A stretch of 13,743 nt of DNA from Candidatus Sulfotelmatobacter sp. (GCA_030151135.1 JASLEQ010000124.1:1-13743); one strand, 5' to 3'. Counted from the first letter of the stretch, positions 1-8,436 are shown. Numbers and translations: made by a program. Notes: a model not told the origin generated them from the letters alone.

Positions 1-1
1 A

Positions 2-253
2 ACTGGGGACCCACAATCCGCCATTTCTGCTTTCCGGCGCGCGCTTGCCTCCGATTCAATGCTTACGGAGGCTCACTATCGCTTGGCACAGCTCTATCGC
101 CGTACCGGAGACGAAGCGAATGCGCGTCGCGAGCTTTCAGAATATAAAGAGCTGGCCGCATCAGAGGCGGTGAAGACGGAGAGAGAGCGTCACGAAATTC
201 AGCAATTCGTGATCTCCTCGCACGACCCCGGGATTCCAAAAGAACAACCGTGA
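2..253 (+). CDS. TPR-repeat protein, C-terminal end (5' truncated by window edge)
   Basis: The reading frame is open from base 2 to a TGA at 251-253, giving 83 residues with the N-terminus outside the window. An internal ATG at 59 exists, but the frame continues upstream with the sense of a TPR helix (GDPQSAISAFRRAL), so I treat this as the tail of a longer protein. A second helix pair follows (AHYRLAQLYRRTGDEANARREL), matching the tetratricopeptide spacing of about 34 residues with small residues at the packing positions. After a charged helix the protein ends in a short Pro/Lys tail. TPRs are protein-interaction scaffolds; nothing here shows the partner. It converges on the receptor gene downstream and has no evident link to the nucleoside genes. 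Confidence 0.75.
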   Translation, partial: TGDPQSAISAFRRALASDSMLTEAHYRLAQLYRRTGDEANARRELSEYKELAASEAVKTERERHEIQQFVISSHDPGIPKEQP

Positions 254-258
254 AAGTT

Positions 259-288
259 GGAGGAGAGCGATCTAAACGACTCTCCTCC
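259..288. terminator. Hairpin between convergent genes, possible bidirectional terminator
   Basis: GGAGGAGAG at 259-267 and CTCTCCTCC at 280-288 form a perfect 9-bp stem with a 12-base loop. The hairpin sits 5 bases after the TPR stop and 8 bases after the receptor stop, the right place to end both transcripts. Neither side has a proper T-tract, so intrinsic termination is uncertain; it may instead protect 3' ends. The AGGAGAG/CTCTCCT core recurs in the hairpin at 10956-10977 behind the other receptor gene. Confidence 0.55.
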
Positions 289-296
289 GTGCCTGG

Positions 297-3200
297 TTAG
301 AAGTGGACTTTCGCCGCGAATTGGATAAGACGCGGATTGTTCACCGTCTCCGTGATCACTCCGAAGTTGGACGAGTCAATATCCGTCCCAGGGCTGAAGA
401 ACTGCGGATGATTGAAGACGTTGAAGAATTCCGCGCGGAATTCGAGGCTCGTTCGCTCGGTGAAATGGAAGAACTTCACCGCGGACATATCCGTGTTCAC
501 GAACCCTGGACCCCATAGTGGAGTTCGGCTAGCGTTGCCAAGTTCACCTTGTGCCGGATCAGAGAAACAACTCGTGTTAAAGAATTGATTCACCGTCCAA
601 TCGCTCATTTGTCCATTGCAGGTCTGATTCGGTCGGTTCGTGGCGCTCGCGAAGTTCACACCGGAGTTGTTGGAACTTGCGGTGAAAAACAACGGGAACC
701 CAGACATGATTCTTTCAATCACGTTGAGCTGCCATCCACCCAACGCGGCGTCCACGCCTTTATTCCAGGTGCCGCCGAACTCCCGGCCACGGCCGAACGG
801 CAGATCGTAGATCACGCTCGCCGTGAAGTTATGGTTCTGCGAGATCTGCGAAAGCGCCCAGTCGTTTTGCGAAGTACCCGGCAGAGGGTAATAGGTTGCT
901 CCAGTGCTGGTGCCTACTCCATCAGCAAATCCGGTGTCGAGCGCGCGAGCATGCGTGTACCCGATGAGAGCATACAGGCCATGCTTCGCATTCTTGGTCT
1001 CGGCCTTGATCTGCAAAGAATCGTAATGCGCGCGTCCGATGTCATTAGCGTTGGAAATCGTGCCGTATTGAGGATAGGGCGTGCCAAATGCCGCTCCACC
1101 GGCTCCGCACCCCAAGGTATATCCAGCCACCACTCCACAAGCGGCAGGCGAGCTGACGTTCAAGTTCATGCCGTCCACCAGGATGTGGGAGCTGCGCGAA
1201 CCTGCATAGCCTACGGTTACGACAACGTTGCCAGGAATTTCACGTTCGATGTTCAAGTTGTACTGCTGCACTCGACCGATCTTGAAGTCGAGATTCTGCG
1301 ACTGCAGGTTCCCACTGAAGGTGGATGGATCCGTGGGTTGCGTCAGGATCGGAAAGCCCTGCGACATGGTTTTGCCGGTGGGGGTGAAGGAACTCGCGCA
1401 CGCTGCAGTCGCAGTGGGGCAGAGATCGGGGAAGAACGCTGAGAACGCGGACTCCTGGAAGAATGGAGGATTTTCCCACAAGCCCTGCCCACCCTGGTTC
1501 CAGGAAGAATCGTGGAAAATTCCATATCCTCCGCGGATGGCGGTCTTCGAGCTCCCAAACGGCTTCCATGCGACACCGATGCGCGGCTCGACGGCTGTTT
1601 TGTCCATCGAGATGCCAACCGTTCCGTTGGAATTCACACCGGGAATCAGGAACTGTCCGTTGGCAAAGTCGAAGTTGGACTGGCGGTTATCGACTTCGGT
1701 GATTGGTGTGACGAAAGCCCATGCCAGTCCCAGGTTCAACGTCAGATCCTTTCGCACCTGCCAGTCATCCTGGATGTAGGGGCGATACAGTTTCCAGCGG
1801 CGTCCCGTGGTTGCTCCCTCGAAGGTCTGGTCGTGAAGCGCGAGGTCAGGCAAACCGAGGAGGAAGTCTGCCATGTTATCGCCACCGCCGAATCCGGCCG
1901 AGGCGATGGTGCTGCCTGGGGCTGTCCCCGTGGCGCTCGTCCAGGAGTTGGTGTAAACCCAGTAGCCGTCCTGAAAGGCGTTGGTCAGAACGTTCATCTG
2001 GTTCGCACGCACTTCGCCGCCGATGCGAATGTTGTGGTTCCCGCGGATCATGTCGAAGGAATCCGACACATCGAAGATGTTCGTACCGCCTTGGAATGGA
2101 GCAAATCCACGGTCTCCAAGGCCCCAGTACCCGCCGCCGATGCTGGTAGCGGTCAGTCCGCAACTCACCCCTCCGAGATTGGCGCCCGGTATACCCAATA
2201 CGTTGCCTTCGCAACTACCGCTACCGAAGGAGTTGATGTGGTTGAAAATGCGGTCGTATCCGAATTTCGCCTCGTTCACGGAACTATTGCTGAAGATATG
2301 CGTCTCCGCGATTTCGGCGTTGCGTCCGTGATTCGTGATGTTCTGAGTGCTGGAAAATGGATCCGGTTCAGCAAACCCCGGCGAACCACCGGGCAGAAAG
2401 ACCGTCGCCTGGTCATAGCTGAAGCGTGCAAACAACCGATCGTTGGTTGTGAGATTGTGGTCGAGACGAACGTCGAACGATCCTTCGTCGAGCTTCTTGG
2501 TAGGCGAGCTGATGTAATTTCCTGCGGGATTCCCTGACAGATTGGGCAGCGGGAAGAGATTAATCATCTTCTGCGCAATGGGATCGATCAGAGCCTGGGG
2601 AATTATGTTGCAGGGGGTGCCCGCACCTTGCGTTCCATCGGCGGCTACCGGCAGCGCGTTACCGCTACCGTCGCACATGAATGGATCACGTACCGCAGTC
2701 TGCACGCCTCCCACGGTTGCGAGATGCGTGCTGTACGGGTTGTAGAGCTGAGCCGTTAGCGAACTGAAGTCGCCGCTGTGCATGCCCACCGTCGGAACGA
2801 AGCCACCGAAGAAATTCTCGCCAGTGCGGCGTTTCGTACCCTGGTAGTCGATGAAGAAGAATGTCCGGTCTTTCTTGATGGGTCCGCCCAAAGAGAAGCC
2901 GAACTGGTTCAGGTTGAACTTTTCCTTCGTCTGCGCGAAATAGCTCTTTGCATCGAGAACCGTGTTACGGAAGAACTCGAATGCCGTGCCATGAAATCCG
3001 TTAGAACCCGACTTGGAGGTAATCAGTACGGTTGGACCCGCACGGGTACCGTATTGCGCCGAATAATTGAAGGTAAGAACTTTGAATTCCTGGATCGCAT
3101 CAATCGAGGGAATAACCGCAATGCCTCCGGCCGTGAGCTCATTGTTGTCGGTGTCATCAAAAAGCCAATCGGTACTGCTGGCGCGGGAGCCGCCGACTGA

Positions 3201-3776
3201 AAGTGAAAACGAGCCGCGGGTAGAGACTTCGCTGCTTCCGCCGCCGTTAAAGAAGCTGTTCGGATTCGTTTCCTGGGTGGTGCCCGGTGTCAGGGTGGCG
3301 AGTTGGACGAAATCGCGTCCGTTCAGCGGAAGCTGGGCGACCTGCTGCTCGTTGATCACCTGGCCGAGTGTAGGATTCGTCGTCTGCACCACGACTTCTT
3401 CCGTACCAGCCTGGACCTCTACCTTTTCCGAAACGGATGCCGGCGACATCGAGAAATCAACTTCTCGATGCTCGTCGACCTGCAGCTTGATGTCATTCTG
3501 CTGGACGGTTTGAAAGCTCGGCGCCGACACTTCGACGTTGTAGATGGCGACCGGGAGCAGGGGGATCGTATAGTGACCAGAACCATCGGTCGTCGCTGAA
3601 CGCTCGATGCCTGTGCCTTGGGAGTGAATACTCACTTTAGCGTTAGGAATTACGGAACCGGACTTATCGCTGACGGTTCCGGAAAAACTCCCGTTGGCTT
3701 GGGCGCGGGCTTGTATGGATGACAGGAGAAACAGAACACCGACAATCGCCAGCGCATGAAATATTTTGCTCTGCAT
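297..3776 (-). CDS. Oar-like TonB-dependent outer-membrane receptor with N-terminal carboxypeptidase-regulatory-like domain
   Basis: This 1159-residue protein has a signal peptide (hydrophobic stretch about residues 8-20, probable cleavage after the ARA/AQA near residue 27). A CarboxypepD_reg-like beta-sandwich follows at roughly 29-118 (SGTVSDKSGSVIPNAKV, then TTDGSGHYTIPLLPVAIYNV). The plug domain begins near 138 and includes the family motif LPLNGRDFVQL and SAQYGTRAGPTVLITSKSG. The rest is a beta-barrel of about 900 residues ending in the terminal aromatic strand (QFAAKVHF), as outer-membrane barrels require. Such receptors import large or scarce ligands using TonB energy; the ligand cannot be read from sequence, and nucleosides or oligonucleotides are a guess from the neighbours. 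A GAGG ribosome site lies 8 bases before the ATG. It has its own promoter and an operator-like palindrome upstream. Confidence 0.9.
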   Translation of the reverse strand: MQSKIFHALAIVGVLFLLSSIQARAQANGSFSGTVSDKSGSVIPNAKVSIHSQGTGIERSATTDGSGHYTIPLLPVAIYNVEVSAPSFQTVQQNDIKLQVDEHREVDFSMSPASVSEKVEVQAGTEEVVVQTTNPTLGQVINEQQVAQLPLNGRDFVQLATLTPGTTQETNPNSFFNGGGSSEVSTRGSFSLSVGGSRASSTDWLFDDTDNNELTAGGIAVIPSIDAIQEFKVLTFNYSAQYGTRAGPTVLITSKSGSNGFHGTAFEFFRNTVLDAKSYFAQTKEKFNLNQFGFSLGGPIKKDRTFFFIDYQGTKRRTGENFFGGFVPTVGMHSGDFSSLTAQLYNPYSTHLATVGGVQTAVRDPFMCDGSGNALPVAADGTQGAGTPCNIIPQALIDPIAQKMINLFPLPNLSGNPAGNYISSPTKKLDEGSFDVRLDHNLTTNDRLFARFSYDQATVFLPGGSPGFAEPDPFSSTQNITNHGRNAEIAETHIFSNSSVNEAKFGYDRIFNHINSFGSGSCEGNVLGIPGANLGGVSCGLTATSIGGGYWGLGDRGFAPFQGGTNIFDVSDSFDMIRGNHNIRIGGEVRANQMNVLTNAFQDGYWVYTNSWTSATGTAPGSTIASAGFGGGDNMADFLLGLPDLALHDQTFEGATTGRRWKLYRPYIQDDWQVRKDLTLNLGLAWAFVTPITEVDNRQSNFDFANGQFLIPGVNSNGTVGISMDKTAVEPRIGVAWKPFGSSKTAIRGGYGIFHDSSWNQGGQGLWENPPFFQESAFSAFFPDLCPTATAACASSFTPTGKTMSQGFPILTQPTDPSTFSGNLQSQNLDFKIGRVQQYNLNIEREIPGNVVVTVGYAGSRSSHILVDGMNLNVSSPAACGVVAGYTLGCGAGGAAFGTPYPQYGTISNANDIGRAHYDSLQIKAETKNAKHGLYALIGYTHARALDTGFADGVGTSTGATYYPLPGTSQNDWALSQISQNHNFTASVIYDLPFGRGREFGGTWNKGVDAALGGWQLNVIERIMSGFPLFFTASSNNSGVNFASATNRPNQTCNGQMSDWTVNQFFNTSCFSDPAQGELGNASRTPLWGPGFVNTDMSAVKFFHFTERTSLEFRAEFFNVFNHPQFFSPGTDIDSSNFGVITETVNNPRLIQFAAKVHF

Positions 3777-3839
3777 CGCTTCGCCTCAATCGTGTATTTC
3801 GACCAGCAAAACCCGTGGGTAATTTGTAAAGCGATCAAC

Positions 3840-3857
3840 CTTTGATACGTTTCAAAG
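3840..3857. promoter_or_regulatory. Operator-like palindrome CTTTGATACGTTTCAAAG
   Basis: This 18-bp palindrome has a central ACGT and a single mismatched pair (T/T at the sixth position of each arm). The central CG and the TGAAACG-type half-sites resemble LacI-family operators. It lies just downstream of the predicted start point of the receptor transcript (about +4 to +21), a classical position for repression. Its right half, ACGTTTCAAA, is repeated exactly at 8443-8452 between deoC and the nucleoside hydrolase. No regulator gene is visible in the window, so the binding protein is unknown. Confidence 0.5.
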
Positions 3858-3867
3858 CGCGACGCGA

Positions 3868-3896
3868 AATTTAATTTCAGCCGCTTCAGAAGTCAA
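3868..3896 (-). promoter_or_regulatory. Sigma70-type promoter for the receptor gene
   Basis: On the minus strand, TTGACT (3891-3896) is followed after exactly 17 bases by TAAATT (3868-3873). The -35 matches the consensus at 5 of 6 positions and the -10 at 4 of 6. The predicted start is near 3861, giving a leader of about 85 bases before the ATG at 3776. The operator-like palindrome covers the start of that leader. Confidence 0.6.
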
Positions 3897-3965
3897 GAAA
3901 AATTCTCTGATGTGACCCCGTAAACCCCTGCTGAATTGCGTACAACCGTCGCGCGAACAGGATTC

Positions 3966-4931
3966 TTATGTAGGGAGCAAGGAACTCGACGACGCCCGCT
4001 CGCTCCTCTGTTTCCACTCGGTTTCAAAGCGCTGGCGATCAAAGAACGACATCTGCGTTCCGATGCCGGTGGTTGACAGCCCCGCATAAAGGTTCGCCCT
4101 CGTCACTGCCTCTTTCTCGGTGCATCCCTCACCAAGAAATACGGCGAAGCTTCCGATGAAGGCATCGCCCGCTCCGGTGCTGTCAACGCTTTTCACAGAA
4201 AATGCGGGAAGGTGCTCCATGGAGTCACGGCTGGCCAACAGGGATCCGTTGGCTCCGAGGGTAATGATGGTCCGCTGAATGCCGCTCTCCAGGAGTTTCT
4301 TGGCGCAAGCCTTTGCCTCTTCAACACTGTTGACCGGCAGGCCGGTGATGTTTTGCGCCTCGCTCTCATTGGGCACAAAATAATCGAGCCCAGCTAGCCT
4401 TTCCACGTCCACAGGCTGTGCCGGCGCCGGATTGAGAATGCAGCGGATTCTGTGTTTTCGTGCGAAGGCTACTGTGTAGTACACCGTTTCGAGTGGGATC
4501 TCAAACTGCAGCACGATGCAATCTGAGGACGACAGCACATCCGCGGCAGCATCCACATCCGCAGGAAGGAGCGCATCATTGGCGCCTTTTACCACCAGGA
4601 TTCGGTTCTGCCCGCTTGGATCAACGAAAATCGGGGCGACCCCGCTGGAATAGCCGTCCACCTCCTTGACCTGCGAGGCGTCAATGCCAAGCTTCTTAAA
4701 GTTAGCGATTGTGGCCGGCCCGAATAGGTCCTTCCCGACCCTCGCAACCATCAGAACTTCCGCACCGCATAAGCGAGCGGCGGCGGCCTGGTTCGCGCCT
4801 TTCCCGCCGAATCCCAGATGGAAGCTCTGCCCCAATATCGTTTCGCCGGGATTTGGGAATCGATCGGTAAAGGTGGTGAGGTCGATGTTTGCACTGCCAA
4901 CCACTGCGATTCGAGGTGTTTTCATAGTCAT
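3966..4931 (-). CDS. rbsK: Ribokinase (PfkB family)
   Basis: This 321-residue sugar kinase would transfer phosphate from ATP to O-5 of ribose, giving ribose 5-phosphate in the cytoplasm; by context it may also act on 2-deoxyribose. Visible landmarks line up with ribokinase: NID with sugar-binding Asp17, the first PfkB signature GGKGANQA at 42-49, LQFEIPLETV around Glu144, NPAPA at 167-171, PNESE at 187-191, and the second signature DSTGAGDAF at 250-258 with catalytic base Asp256. The length is normal. Two Met codons are possible starts (4931 and 4925), and neither has a clear Shine-Dalgarno; I keep the upstream one. It lies 61 bases after the aldehyde dehydrogenase stop, so it may be third gene of a deoC operon or have its own promoter. 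The C-terminal Ser-rich tail is unremarkable. Confidence 0.9.
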   Translation of the reverse strand: MTMKTPRIAVVGSANIDLTTFTDRFPNPGETILGQSFHLGFGGKGANQAAAARLCGAEVLMVARVGKDLFGPATIANFKKLGIDASQVKEVDGYSSGVAPIFVDPSGQNRILVVKGANDALLPADVDAAADVLSSSDCIVLQFEIPLETVYYTVAFARKHRIRCILNPAPAQPVDVERLAGLDYFVPNESEAQNITGLPVNSVEEAKACAKKLLESGIQRTIITLGANGSLLASRDSMEHLPAFSVKSVDSTGAGDAFIGSFAVFLGEGCTEKEAVTRANLYAGLSTTGIGTQMSFFDRQRFETEWKQRSERASSSSLLPT

Positions 4932-4955
4932 TGCACAAGACAGAATTGAAATTCA

Positions 4956-4963
4956 TTGAAACG
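4956..4963. promoter_or_regulatory. Possible regulator half-site TTGAAACG upstream of ribokinase
   Basis: In the 61-base gap between the aldehyde dehydrogenase and ribokinase genes, TTGAAACG (CGTTTCAA on the minus strand) repeats the core of the elements at 3840-3857 and 8443-8452. It has no matching opposite half, so it may be only a half-site or chance. I see no convincing -35/-10 pair in this gap. Confidence 0.25.
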
Positions 4964-4992
4964 CACCACATACCTCTCGTTGCTTTACCGCT

Positions 4993-7383
4993 CTACTCCC
5001 CGTAAGGCACCCAGATATTTTTCACCTGGGTAGCGTGTTCGAGGTACCAGCGTCCTTCTCCCTGTTCAAGATCAAGCCAGTTGATTTTGTGTCCATCGTT
5101 GGTGAACACCTGCTTCAGATTGCCGACCGAATAAAGCTTCGCTGCAGTCGCACTCTCTTGATCCGCAAAGCACCAGATCGCATCCACGTCGTCGTGCTCG
5201 GCTAACGTTTTGAGCAGTTGAGCGCGCTGGCCGGATATGAGATTGACAGCCCCAGCCGGCACATCGCTGGTGTCGAAAACCTGGTACAAATCGCCAATGA
5301 TCAACGGATAGTTCTCCGATGTGACCGCCACTGCAGTATTTCCGCAGGCCAGCACGGGAAGCAGAAGCGACAGCAAGCCGAGCAGCGGATATTCGTCAGG
5401 ACAGACAATCCCAACTGTCCCGACGGGCTCGTTCATCGCGATGGAAATGCTGCGCATGGGAGGGCTGTGCACTGCACCGTCGAACTTGTCCGCCCATGCA
5501 GCGTATGAGAATGTGCGCTGGATGGCCGCCTCAACCTCTTTTCTTGCCTCTTGTGTTCCTTTGACGTACGCCAGATGCTGAGCGATTTCCTGCTCGCGCA
5601 GTGCCAGGTTTTCGGCCACGTAATACAAGACTTGCGAACGAAGATGCGCGGTCGCCTTGGACCATGCAGTCCCGTTGCGAGCAGCTTGCACTGCATTGCG
5701 AATGTCCTTACGATTTCCCGAAGGGGCTTCACCGAGTAGAACTCCGTCCGGCGAACGTACCTCGAAGCTGTATCCGGAGTCGGGCCGCGCCTGCTTTCCT
5801 CCAATGTAGAGCTTCACCGTGCGATCCACGGGGGGCAGTTTGCTCCCAGCTTTCGGCGCCAGTTTCTCAGTCGGTTTCTGCGATCGCGAAGCAGATTGCC
5901 TGGAGTGTCCGTGCCGGATCCATTTCGGCTGTAGGTACTCCAGCAATCCTTCCCTGCCACCTTCACGGCCGAAACCACTCTCTCGGTAACCGCCGAAGCC
6001 ACATGCCGCATCAAACAGGTTCGTCGAATTCACCCAAACCACTCCGGCCTTCACCTGCGCCGCAACTTGTAATGCTAGGTTGACGCTCTCACTCCACACG
6101 CTTGCTGCTAGACCGTAGGCGGTGTTGTTCGCCAACTCGACGGCCTCCGACGGAGTCCGGAATGTCATTGAAGCCAGCACGGGACCGAAGATCTCCTGCT
6201 GCGCAACGATCGAGCTTGGCTGGACGTTGCTGAGCAACGTCGGCGGAAAGTAAAGTCCCTTTACCGGCATCTGGATTTCGGGCTGCCAGCAGGTCGCCCC
6301 TTCTGCGATTCCGCACTCGACGAGATGCCGTATTCTCTGGAGTTGCACCGGCGCAACAATGGCGCCGATATCGATCGCTTTGTCCAAAGGCGACCCGACG
6401 CGCAGCGCGCCCATGCGCTCTTGTATCTTGAGGATCAAGACTTCTGCAATACTCTCCTGCATTAGGAGTCGTGATCCTGCGCAGCAGACTTGTCCCTGGT
6501 TGAGCCAGATCCCATCAACTAATCCTTCGACCGCACTATCCAGGTCGGCGTCTTCAAAAACGACGAACGGTGACTTCCCCCCCAACTCGAGAGACAGACG
6601 CTTGGATTGCGCCGCTGTAGCGCGCCGGATAGCACGCCCAACCTCGGTCGAGCCAGTGAACGCAATTTTGTCTACATCCGCATGTTGGACGAGCGCTTCC
6701 CCCGTACTCCCATCTCCGGTGACAATGTTGACGACTCCGGGAGGAAGCTCGATCTCACGACAGATATCCGCGAATGCCAGTGCGGTGATTGGCGTAAACT
6801 CTGCCGGCTTCAGGACAACCGTGTTGCCGGTCGCCAACGCTGGGGCAATCTTCCACGCCAGCATCAGGAGCGGAAAATTCCAAGGGATGATTTGTCCAAC
6901 GACTCCGCAAGGCTCGTATTCCGGAAACTCCCTGTCGAGCAATTGCGCCCATCCCGCGTGGTAGTAGAAATGTCGCGCAACCAGGGGGATGTCGATGTCT
7001 CTGCTCTCGCGGATGGGTTTACCGTTATCGATGGTTTCCAGCACTGCTAATCTTCGCGAGTGACGCTGCACGGCTCGCGCCATGGCGTATAGATAACGGG
7101 CCCGCGCATGAGAACCTAGACCGCGCCATTTGGGAAGAGCCGATCGAGCGGCCTTTACCGCGCGGTCAATGTCGACCGCGGAGCCCTGTGCAACCTCCGC
7201 AATGTTTTCTCCGGAAGCAGGATCGATCGTTTCAAAGAATGCACGTTCCCCAGGCGCAGTCCATCGCCCATCAATGAAGTGTTCAAATCGGCGCTGGTGA
7301 CCGTCGAGCCATTCGAGGGCATCCTTCGGGTCTTCGGGGGCAGGCCCGTATTCCAGCGTCGAAAACTTTCCAGCTATGCTCAT
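4993..7383 (-). CDS. Tandem aldehyde dehydrogenase, active first domain plus degenerate second domain
   Basis: The 796-residue protein starts with a complete NAD(P)-dependent aldehyde dehydrogenase (about 30-490). It has IIPWNFP with Asn169, the coenzyme loop FTGSTEVG, LELGGK with Glu266, NQGQVCCAGSR with nucleophile Cys300, and EIFGPV with Glu397. A Ser/Lys/Pro-rich linker (about 491-518) leads to a second domain (520-796) that follows the ALDH coenzyme-binding fold (LYIGGK, then CGNTAVAV and PAGAVNLISG). There PWNFP reads PDEYP, ELGGK is NDGHK, and the catalytic half with its Cys is absent. The start at 7383 is chosen over an in-frame ATG at 7515 because GAGGAG (7387-7392) lies 3 bases upstream and the longer form would overlap deoC by about 120 bases. 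It begins 11 bases after the deoC stop, so it is probably co-transcribed. The likely substrate is acetaldehyde released by DeoC, oxidised to acetate. Confidence 0.88.
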   Translation of the reverse strand: MSIAGKFSTLEYGPAPEDPKDALEWLDGHQRRFEHFIDGRWTAPGERAFFETIDPASGENIAEVAQGSAVDIDRAVKAARSALPKWRGLGSHARARYLYAMARAVQRHSRRLAVLETIDNGKPIRESRDIDIPLVARHFYYHAGWAQLLDREFPEYEPCGVVGQIIPWNFPLLMLAWKIAPALATGNTVVLKPAEFTPITALAFADICREIELPPGVVNIVTGDGSTGEALVQHADVDKIAFTGSTEVGRAIRRATAAQSKRLSLELGGKSPFVVFEDADLDSAVEGLVDGIWLNQGQVCCAGSRLLMQESIAEVLILKIQERMGALRVGSPLDKAIDIGAIVAPVQLQRIRHLVECGIAEGATCWQPEIQMPVKGLYFPPTLLSNVQPSSIVAQQEIFGPVLASMTFRTPSEAVELANNTAYGLAASVWSESVNLALQVAAQVKAGVVWVNSTNLFDAACGFGGYRESGFGREGGREGLLEYLQPKWIRHGHSRQSASRSQKPTEKLAPKAGSKLPPVDRTVKLYIGGKQARPDSGYSFEVRSPDGVLLGEAPSGNRKDIRNAVQAARNGTAWSKATAHLRSQVLYYVAENLALREQEIAQHLAYVKGTQEARKEVEAAIQRTFSYAAWADKFDGAVHSPPMRSISIAMNEPVGTVGIVCPDEYPLLGLLSLLLPVLACGNTAVAVTSENYPLIIGDLYQVFDTSDVPAGAVNLISGQRAQLLKTLAEHDDVDAIWCFADQESATAAKLYSVGNLKQVFTNDGHKINWLDLEQGEGRWYLEHATQVKNIWVPYGE

Positions 7384-7386
7384 CCG

Positions 7387-7392
7387 CTCCTC
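7387..7392 (-). promoter_or_regulatory. Ribosome binding site that fixes the aldehyde dehydrogenase start
   Basis: GAGGAG on the minus strand, followed by CGG and the ATG at 7383. It lies in the 11-base gap after the deoC stop codon and supports the shorter start over the in-frame ATG at 7515 inside deoC. Confidence 0.7.
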
Positions 7393-7394
7393 GA

Positions 7395-8411
7395 TTACGC
7401 GATGGGGTGGTGATAGTCCGCGGAATACCGGCCCGTGGTGAAATGTTCGAGTTGCCGCTCGATATCGTTCAACAGTGAGCTGGCGCCGAAACGGAACAGT
7501 GATGGGCGGGTCCATGGCTCACCCAGCTCATCCTTCATCATCGATAGCCACTCAATGGATTCCTTCGCGGTACGAATACCGCCTGCGGGCTTGAAACCGA
7601 CTGCCATCCCCGTCCGTTGCGCATACTCCCGGATCGCGCGGACCATCACCAAGCCTACTGGCAACGTCGCGTTTACGGTTTCTTTTCCGGTCGAAGTCTT
7701 GATGAAGTCTGCCCCAGCCATCATGGCCACGAAGCTCGCCCTGCCGACGTTGCGAAGCGTGACCAGGTCCCCCGTGCCAAGAATTACCTTCATGTGAGCA
7801 CGACCACACGCACGCTTGAATTCCGCTATTTCATCGTAGAGCGCTTGCCAGCGTGCACCGAAGACGTGCGCTCGTGTGATTACGACGTCAATCTCCTCAG
7901 CCCCTGCTTCGGCGGAACGGCGAATTTCGGCAATGCGTTCTTCTACCGGTGAAAGGCCAGCCGGAAAGCCTGTCGAGACTGCGGCCACGGGAATACCGCT
8001 CCCCGCCAGCGCGTGTACCGCGGTTTCTACAAATCGGTGGTACACACAAACCGCACCGACTTTAATGGGCAATGCTTCGATTCCAAGTTGTTGGACGAGA
8101 TCCTGTCGCAAGGGACGACGCGCCTTCGCGCATAGACGGCGAACTCGCTCGTCGGTATCGTCTCCGGAAAGGGTCGTCAGGTCCATGCAGGTGATTGCCC
8201 TCAGCAACCATGCAGCCTGCCACTCCTTCTTGACGGTCCGGCGCGCCACGTGAGTTTGCGCTCTGCGTTCTACTGCGCTGGTGTTCACGCGCACCTGGTC
8301 TAGCCAGTCGAGGTTGAGTGCGATACCCCGATTGGACAGCAGCGGTTGTCGCCCGAGAAAGACCAACGGCTTTTCCTCTTCGCGAACGTTCTCCACCGTC
8401 TCGTGCGGCAT
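7395..8411 (-). CDS. deoC: Deoxyribose-phosphate aldolase, long form
   Basis: This class I aldolase of 338 residues splits 2-deoxy-D-ribose 5-phosphate into acetaldehyde and D-glyceraldehyde 3-phosphate in the cytoplasm. The catalytic set is visible: EEIDVVI with Asp175, MKVILGTGDL with Lys208, ADFIKTSTGK with Schiff-base Lys238, and VGFKPAGGIRT with Lys274. It is longer than the roughly 250-residue E. coli enzyme. An N-terminal extension of about 70 residues precedes DLTTLSGDDT (77-86), resembling the longer DERA-type enzymes. The ATG at 8411 is the first usable start: reading upstream in frame there is no ATG, GTG or TTG before a stop. No Shine-Dalgarno precedes it, and a TACAAT box ends only 8 bases before the ATG, so the message may be leaderless. 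It heads the minus-strand group and is divergent from the nucleoside hydrolase. Confidence 0.93.
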   Translation of the reverse strand: MPHETVENVREEEKPLVFLGRQPLLSNRGIALNLDWLDQVRVNTSAVERRAQTHVARRTVKKEWQAAWLLRAITCMDLTTLSGDDTDERVRRLCAKARRPLRQDLVQQLGIEALPIKVGAVCVYHRFVETAVHALAGSGIPVAAVSTGFPAGLSPVEERIAEIRRSAEAGAEEIDVVITRAHVFGARWQALYDEIAEFKRACGRAHMKVILGTGDLVTLRNVGRASFVAMMAGADFIKTSTGKETVNATLPVGLVMVRAIREYAQRTGMAVGFKPAGGIRTAKESIEWLSMMKDELGEPWTRPSLFRFGASSLLNDIERQLEHFTTGRYSADYHHPIA

Positions 8412-8419
8412 AGCGCCGA

Positions 8420-8425
8420 ATTGTA
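8420..8425 (-). promoter_or_regulatory. Candidate -10 box for deoC, implying a leaderless start
   Basis: TACAAT on the minus strand matches the -10 consensus at 5 of 6 positions. It ends 8 bases before the deoC ATG, which would place the transcript start at or next to the start codon. The spot where a -35 should be (about 8443-8448) has no good TTGACA match and is occupied by the ACGTTTCAAA element, so the promoter may need an activator or be blocked by a repressor. Confidence 0.4.
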
Positions 8426-8436
8426 CTGCAACCCAG

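Noticed and set aside
1512..2537. Long plus-strand open frame of 341 codons opposite the first receptor gene, and similar ones at 549-1442 and 1228-1779
   Set aside because: They are antisense to a clear full-length receptor, have no recognisable domain or ribosome site, and read as reverse-complement shadows of GC-rich coding sequence.
3897..3965. Terminator after ribokinase
   Set aside because: A T-rich stretch (ATTTTTC on the minus strand) is present near 3898-3905 but I find no stable stem before it.
7229..7237. CGTTTCAAA inside the aldehyde dehydrogenase gene as a further operator
   Set aside because: It lies in coding sequence far from any promoter, with no palindromic partner; most likely chance.
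7384..7515. Extended start for the aldehyde dehydrogenase at 7515
   Set aside because: It would overlap deoC by about 120 bases, and the extra 44 residues are Arg/Pro-rich without ALDH similarity. GAGGAG directly before 7383 supports the shorter form.
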